NCBI GenBank assembly: GCA_963833885.1
Contig: CAWHZU010000033.1
Span: forward strand, 62,001 to 126,000
Source of the DNA: JASHPR01 sp963833885
GTDB lineage: Bacteria > Actinomycetota > Actinomycetes > Streptosporangiales > Streptosporangiaceae
DNA: 64,000 nt
Direction of reading: 5' to 3'
The notes under the pieces were generated by a model. The model saw only the letters and a list, made by a program, of their open reading frames with translations. It searched no databases and was not told where the DNA came from. The position numbers and the translations under genes are program-made. Positions 59,554 to 64,000 of this stretch are shown in pieces; the stretch's first letter is position 1, and each line of letters begins with the position of its first letter.

Positions 59554-60461
59554 CGAGTTCACTTCCCGGCGCGACCGGGCCTGCGGCCGGAGCGGACGGG
59601 CACGCAGGCGGGGATCTCCTGGCCGGCTACGCGACCGGGACGATTCAGCCGGCCGCGGGCTGGTCGGTGGAGGCCCACCTGATGGAGTGCGCGCGCTGTC
59701 GCTCGGCCCTGTCGGCTCAGGTGGACGCCGGGCGGCTGGCGCGCAACCGGTCCGTGCTGATGGTGCGCGCAGCGCTCGGTGACGGAGGCCGGGTGCGGCG
59801 CCTGCTGTGCCGGTGCGGCCTCCCCGACCATCTGCTTCGCCTGCTCGGCGCGACCCCGTCGCTGCGCAGGTCATGGCTGCTGTCCGTGCTCGGCGTGCTG
59901 GCCGTGCTTGCCGCGGAAGCCGTGGCGGTCAGGTACGGCTGGGTCCGCTCCGGCCCGCCCGGGCAACTGGCCGGGTACCGGGACGCGGAGGTTCTGGCGC
60001 CGTTCTTGCTGGTGGCTCCCTTGCTGGTGCTGGCGGGGGTGGCCGCGGCGTTCCTGCCGATGTTCGACCCCGCCTTCCGGCTAGCGGTTGCGGCGCCGTT
60101 CTCCGGCTTCACGTTGCTGCTGGTCCGTTCGGTCTGCGCGCTGGCCGCCGCGCTGGTCCCGGTGGTCGCGGCCACGTTCCTGCTGCCCGGGCCGCGATGG
60201 CTGCCGCTCGCGCTGCTGCTGCCCTCGCTGGCGTTGTGCGCGCTCGCGCTCGCGGCCGCGACCGTCCTGGACCCCCGGGCCGCCGCCGTCACGGCCGGGG
60301 TGCTGTGGGCGGTGCCGGTGCTTCTGCTGCTGGCGACCGCGCACGGCCCGTTGCCGGTCGTGCAGGCGCACGCCCAGTTCGCGTGCCTCGCCGTGCTGTG
60401 CGCCTGTGCCGCAGTGCTGCTGGCGCGCCGTGACCGCTTCGAGCAGGGATGGACGAGATGA
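59550..60461 (+). CDS. Zinc-finger anti-sigma membrane protein
   Basis: 303 residues. The cytoplasmic N-terminus (about 1-90) carries the HxxxCxxC zinc motif in EAHLMECARCRSALS, as in ZAS anti-sigma factors. Six or so membrane helices follow (SWLLSVLGVLAVLAAEAV, APFLLVAPLLVLAGVAA, LPVVQAHAQFACLAVL and others), which is more than the single helix usual for anti-sigma factors. It should hold the sigma factor at the membrane and perhaps sense the ABC transporter. Confidence 0.85.
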   Translation: MTSSLPGATGPAAGADGHAGGDLLAGYATGTIQPAAGWSVEAHLMECARCRSALSAQVDAGRLARNRSVLMVRAALGDGGRVRRLLCRCGLPDHLLRLLGATPSLRRSWLLSVLGVLAVLAAEAVAVRYGWVRSGPPGQLAGYRDAEVLAPFLLVAPLLVLAGVAAAFLPMFDPAFRLAVAAPFSGFTLLLVRSVCALAAALVPVVAATFLLPGPRWLPLALLLPSLALCALALAAATVLDPRAAAVTAGVLWAVPVLLLLATAHGPLPVVQAHAQFACLAVLCACAAVLLARRDRFEQGWTR

Positions 60462-61327
60462 CGCTGAACGTACGCACCGCAGCCGTCGGTGTCGCCGGCC
60501 TGTCCCGGCGGTACGGCGCCACCCGTGCCCTGGACGACGTCGACCTCACCCTGGAGCGTGGGATCACCGGCCTGCTCGGCCCGAACGGCGCGGGCAAGAC
60601 CACGCTGCTGTCGATCCTCGCCACCGTCGGCGAACCGGACGCGGGGCGGGTATCGGTGTTCGGCCTCGACCCGCGCCAGGCACCGCAGCGGGTGGAGATC
60701 CGCCGCCGGCTCGGCTACCTGCCACAGGAGCTGGGGTATCACCGGCACTTCACGGTCGCCGCCTTCGTGGACTACGTGGCGATCCTGAAAGAGATCACCG
60801 ACCGCCGCCGTCGCGCCGAGGAGGTGGCCCGGGTGCTGGCCGCGGTCGGCCTGGAATCCCGCGCTCGCACCCGGATCCGGGCCTTGTCCGGCGGCATGCG
60901 GCAGCGCCTGGGCATCGCCCAGGCCCTGCTCGGGCATCCTGACCTGCTGGTCCTGGACGAGCCGACGGCCGGGCTGGACCCGGAGCAGCGACTGCGGTTC
61001 CGTGAGCTGCTGTCGGGTCTGCCCGGCGACCCGGTCATCGTGCTGTCCACCCACCAGGCCGACGACATCGCCGCGATCTGCCCCCACGTCGTGGTGCTGC
61101 TGCAGGGGCAGGTTCACTTCACGGGCACCCCGGCCGAGCTGGCCGCCACCGCCGCCGGGCGGGTGTGGGCGGCCGACGAGCGCGACGACCGCGCCCATCT
61201 GGCCTGGCGCGGCGGTGACAACCGATGGCGGCACGTGGGCGAGGACCCGCCGGCCGGTGCCGAACTGGTCGCGCCGACGGTCGAGGACGGGTACCTGCTG
61301 CTGTCCCACGCGGCAGGTTCGCGGTGA
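60449..61327 (+). CDS. ABC transporter ATP-binding protein
   Basis: 292 residues. Walker A GPNGAGKTT, Q-loop GYLPQELGYHRHFTV, signature LSGGMRQRLGIAQALLG, Walker B LLVLDEPTAGLDP and the switch His in VIVLSTHQADDIA are all intact. Start ATG 60449, or ATG 60458, which would overlap the previous stop by four bases. Type of the Bcr/NatA-like exporters. Its permease follows with overlap. Confidence 0.93.
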   Translation: MDEMTLNVRTAAVGVAGLSRRYGATRALDDVDLTLERGITGLLGPNGAGKTTLLSILATVGEPDAGRVSVFGLDPRQAPQRVEIRRRLGYLPQELGYHRHFTVAAFVDYVAILKEITDRRRRAEEVARVLAAVGLESRARTRIRALSGGMRQRLGIAQALLGHPDLLVLDEPTAGLDPEQRLRFRELLSGLPGDPVIVLSTHQADDIAAICPHVVVLLQGQVHFTGTPAELAATAAGRVWAADERDDRAHLAWRGGDNRWRHVGEDPPAGAELVAPTVEDGYLLLSHAAGSR

Positions 61328-63102
61328 CCGGCACCGGAGGCGGGGCCGCGGTGCCCGGCACGGACGCCCCCGCCCGCACGCGTGATGACGACGGGCCAGG
61401 AGTCCCGGCGACCCACGCCCCCCTGCTGCGGACGGCCCTGGGCCTGGCGCAGGTGGAGGCGTGGCTGCTGGTCCGCAGCCTCCTGGTGCTGGCCGGCCTG
61501 GTGGGCGGCGGCGGCCTGATCTGGCTCACCATTGACCGGACGGAGCCGTTGTGGTGGAACGTCTCGTGGTGGATCGGCGCGGGTCAGCTCATTCTCGGCA
61601 TGGCCGTCCTGATCGCCGCGCAGCTGGCCGCCGGGCGGCCCCGCCGGGCTGGCCTGGCCGATCTGTACGCAAGCTTCCCGACCTCAGCCGCTACCCGCAC
61701 GGCCGGCCACCTGGCCGGCCTGGCGGGAGTAGTGCCCGCCAGCCTGCTGCTGGCCGGCGCCGCCACCGCCGTGGTGCAGGCCCGCGGCGCGATCGGCATG
61801 CCGGATTTCGTGGTGCTCGCGGGCGGGGTGCTGCTGGTAATCGCGACCGGAGCGGCCGGAGTCGCGATCGGCTCCCGGCTATCGCACCCGGTAGTCGGGG
61901 TGCTCGTCGCGCTGGTGCTGTTCCTCTGCTGCGGGGCATATCAAGCGCTGTGGGACGGCGCCATCTGGCTGGTTCCGTGGGAAATCATGGTGAACCAGCT
62001 AGCGTCGCTGCCTGGCCCGCTGGCCGGGTACCCGCCTGGCGCACACGCGCTGGAACTGGCCGGCCTTGCGGTCCTGGCCGGGATCGTGGCGCTCGCCGTG
62101 ACCGTCAGCCGCGCCCGGGCCCGGGCCGGGCTGGCCGCGGCCGGTATCGCCGCCGTCGCGGTGATCTGCTTCGCGGGGGCCCTGCAGCTGCGGCCCATCC
62201 CGACCTCCGCGATGAACCACCTGGTGGCCGAAGTCGCCGACCCGGCTTCGGTGCAGCGCTGCACCACCGCCGGCCAGCTCCGGTACTGCCTCTATCCCGG
62301 CTTCGGCAGCCAGCTCACATCGCTGGAGGCGCCGGTCCACGCGGTGCTGGCACGGTTGCCGGCCCAGCCCAGCCAGGCACTGATGATCAGGCAGGTCGTG
62401 GGGCTCTCCCTCTCCCAATGGGCCCTCGCGCATGGGCAGCCGAGCCGGGAGATGTCCCGCTGGGACGCGCAATTGCAGCAGGCGCCGGGCAACGCCTTCG
62501 CCGCCCCGGCAGCCACGATCTACCTGCCCGTCGGGTCCTGGCCTGCCGCTGGCGGCCAGCTGGCCGACGCGAACTTTGACCTGGCCCTGGCCACCGCCGA
62601 ATGGGCGGTAGGAATCCCGCCCCGCAGCAGCGGGAGCCCCGCGTACCAGCCGTGCGTACCGGTCGGCCAGGCGCGGGAGGCGATCGCGATCTGGCTGGCT
62701 ATCCTCGCCACCCATCGCTCAGCTGGCGAGCTCCGCGGTGGCCTGAACACCGGCCCCGGCGGAGGGATCACCGGCACGGGAGTCGGCAACGCCATCGTCC
62801 AGACCTGGACCTATCCCGGCATGGGCAGGGGTTACGTCACGTCGCCTGGGGGCGGGCCACAGAACACCGCGGCCGGATACCTTCTGGCCAGCGCGATGAC
62901 GAGCGTGCCAGAACAACGGGTCAGCCACGTCCTGACAGACGCGTGGGGCACATGGCTGAACTGGCGTACCAGCGACGCCCAGCTCGCCCGCGCGCTCGGT
63001 GTACGCATGCCCAGCGTCCCGAGCTTCCCGCCCGGTCCGTCGGGAGGCGCGTCCGGGGCGGCCAGCGCAGTCCAGAGCCCGGTATGCACGAGCGGACAGT
63101 GA
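61324..63102 (+). CDS. Large membrane protein, ABC permease candidate
   Basis: 592 residues from GTG 61324, four-base overlap with the ATPase gene. About six helices in residues 40-300 (LLVRSLLVLAGLVGGGGLIW, LILGMAVLIAAQLAAG and others) form an ABC-2-like half. A large external domain (about 310-560) follows, without known motifs except Cys residues (QRCTTAGQLRYCLYPGF and YQPCVPVG). The last part is a Ser/Gly-rich tail. The layout suggests an exporter with an external domain, perhaps for stress-linked envelope material. Confidence 0.78.
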   Translation: MTGTGGGAAVPGTDAPARTRDDDGPGVPATHAPLLRTALGLAQVEAWLLVRSLLVLAGLVGGGGLIWLTIDRTEPLWWNVSWWIGAGQLILGMAVLIAAQLAAGRPRRAGLADLYASFPTSAATRTAGHLAGLAGVVPASLLLAGAATAVVQARGAIGMPDFVVLAGGVLLVIATGAAGVAIGSRLSHPVVGVLVALVLFLCCGAYQALWDGAIWLVPWEIMVNQLASLPGPLAGYPPGAHALELAGLAVLAGIVALAVTVSRARARAGLAAAGIAAVAVICFAGALQLRPIPTSAMNHLVAEVADPASVQRCTTAGQLRYCLYPGFGSQLTSLEAPVHAVLARLPAQPSQALMIRQVVGLSLSQWALAHGQPSREMSRWDAQLQQAPGNAFAAPAATIYLPVGSWPAAGGQLADANFDLALATAEWAVGIPPRSSGSPAYQPCVPVGQAREAIAIWLAILATHRSAGELRGGLNTGPGGGITGTGVGNAIVQTWTYPGMGRGYVTSPGGGPQNTAAGYLLASAMTSVPEQRVSHVLTDAWGTWLNWRTSDAQLARALGVRMPSVPSFPPGPSGGASGAASAVQSPVCTSGQ

Positions 63103-63815
63103 CGCGGGCACGCCGGACCTGGCTCTGCGTGCTGCCCCTGCTGGCCCGGCCCATCACCCGGACGATGCCGTGGGCCACGCTGATCGCCGGATGCCTGACC
63201 GGCACCGTCTTCCTCGCCATCCAGGCCCACGTCGCCCGGACCTCCGGCTGGCAGCTCCAGCAGGGCAACGTCCGGCTCGCCTTGCTGCCCGCGGTCGCCG
63301 CGGTGGCGTTCGTTCCCCGGGGCGCGTTCCGGCCGCTGACCCAGACCACGCCGATCCCGGCCTGGGTCGCCCCGGCCTGCCACCTGCTGCTGGCCGCCCC
63401 CATCCTGGCGCTGACCTGCTGGGCTCAACTGCGCATCATGGCCTACACCATCCCGCCGCACGCCCTCGGCCACGCACCGGCGGTCTACCCGCTGATCGCC
63501 CAGTTCACCGGGTGGTGCGCGGTCACGGTGGCCGCCGCCGTATGCGTCGACCGCTCCCGTTACACCGACCTCGGCGGGGCCATCGCCGTACCGGTCAGCT
63601 TGGCGGCCATAGGGGTCGCCTGGAACGTCCCGCCGAGCGCGAACGTCCTGGTCGATCCTCCCGCCACCGCGCACGGCGTGACCATCGCCTGGTACCTGAT
63701 CGCGTCGGCCGCACTGGCCGTGACCTGTGTGGCGATGCGGGACCCGTGGCACCGCTACTCACGCCCAGCCCTCAGAGGCTTTGCCCTCCGGAGGCCTCAA
63801 TCCGCTGCGCGGTGA
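63099..63815 (+). CDS. Membrane protein, second permease-like subunit
   Basis: 238 residues from GTG 63099, four-base overlap with the previous gene; ATG 63084 is alternative. About six helices (TLIAGCLTGTVFLAIQAHVA, LALLPAVAAVAFVPRG, AWVAPACHLLLAAPILALT, AQFTGWCAVTVAAAVCV and others). No family recognised. It ends by overlapping the partial SDR gene on the other strand by 44 bases. Confidence 0.75.
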   Translation: MTRARRTWLCVLPLLARPITRTMPWATLIAGCLTGTVFLAIQAHVARTSGWQLQQGNVRLALLPAVAAVAFVPRGAFRPLTQTTPIPAWVAPACHLLLAAPILALTCWAQLRIMAYTIPPHALGHAPAVYPLIAQFTGWCAVTVAAAVCVDRSRYTDLGGAIAVPVSLAAIGVAWNVPPSANVLVDPPATAHGVTIAWYLIASAALAVTCVAMRDPWHRYSRPALRGFALRRPQSAAR

Positions 63816-64000
63816 TCCATCCGGCGGTCTCGGACACGATGGCACGCACCGCGCCGCCGATGTCCTCCGGTTCTCCGACCCGGCCGGAAGCGTGGTTGGC
63901 GGTGACCATGGCCCGGTACGTCTCATTGTCCCGGATCCTGCCGCCCGCGAAATCGGTCGCTGTCGCTCCGGGCGCGATCGCGTTGACGGTGATCGCCCGC
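63772..64000 (-). CDS. Short-chain dehydrogenase/reductase, C-terminal part
   Basis: Only the last 75 codons are in the window. AITVNAIAPGATATDFAGGR is the SDR segment after the catalytic Tyr/Lys helix, EPEDIGGAVRAIVSETAGWI and TAQRIEASGGQSL the usual end (normally DGG). The start and cofactor site lie beyond the right edge. It converges with the ECF/ABC operon. Confidence 0.85.
   Translation of the reverse strand, partial: RAITVNAIAPGATATDFAGGRIRDNETYRAMVTANHASGRVGEPEDIGGAVRAIVSETAGWITAQRIEASGGQSL

Overview
The window is about 70% GC, with dense genes, many GTG and TTG starts, 4-bp stop/start overlaps and a strong G/C third-position bias. This points to an actinomycete-type member of the Actinomycetota. 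The gene content agrees: a TIGR03086-type mycothiol-associated protein, a stand-alone LigD-type polymerase domain, DrrAB-type ABC exporters, ECF sigma factors with membrane partners, PMT-like Gly-rich glycosyltransferases and a heteromeric acyl-CoA dehydrogenase pair. No rRNA, tRNA, CRISPR array, transposase or phage gene was recognised.

Layout. 1-8.5 kb: a partial membrane protein, an SDR, an MmyB-type regulator, a cupin, a RelBE-type toxin-antitoxin pair, an acyl-CoA dehydrogenase plus hydrolase operon, and a secreted dimethylformamidase-like protein. 8.7-22 kb: envelope functions, with two polytopic glycosyltransferase-like proteins, a GT2-GtrA fusion, a PMT-like enzyme, a DrrAB-type exporter, glucarate dehydratase, and an ECF sigma operon ending in a YfhO-like protein. 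22-29.9 kb: acetyltransferases, a VOC protein, an EmrB-type exporter, a polysaccharide deacetylase, the LigD-type polymerase, a MurG-like transferase and hypoxanthine phosphoribosyltransferase. 30-32.5 kb: an ArsR/SRPBCC operon behind a double palindromic operator, surrounded by decayed genes (SRPBCC, MFS and ArsR remnants). 32.6-38 kb: a TIR-like plus HEAT-like protein, then an enoyl-CoA hydratase and a two-subunit acyl-CoA dehydrogenase. 38-48 kb: a G1 peptidase, a beta-lactamase-fold hydrolase, a DegP-type protease, small metabolic proteins, an MHYT protein, and intergenic spacers rich in short tandem repeats.

48.3-54.3 kb is the most unusual part. It is a leftward operon encoding a ferritin-like/DUF362 fusion, a SAM methyltransferase, a DpgC-like dioxygenase and a PaaK-like CoA ligase, followed by a tiny acidic repeat protein. 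An iron-box-like sequence lies just upstream of the first gene. I do not recognise this combination. 54.4-58.8 kb holds another methyltransferase, hydrolases and a carotenoid oxygenase. 58.9-63.8 kb is a tightly overlapping operon of ECF sigma factor, zinc-finger membrane anti-sigma, ABC ATPase and two membrane proteins. The window ends inside an SDR.

Five genes carry apparent one-base frameshifts, several in short G/C runs. This looks as much like sequence error as gene decay and should be settled before those genes are interpreted.
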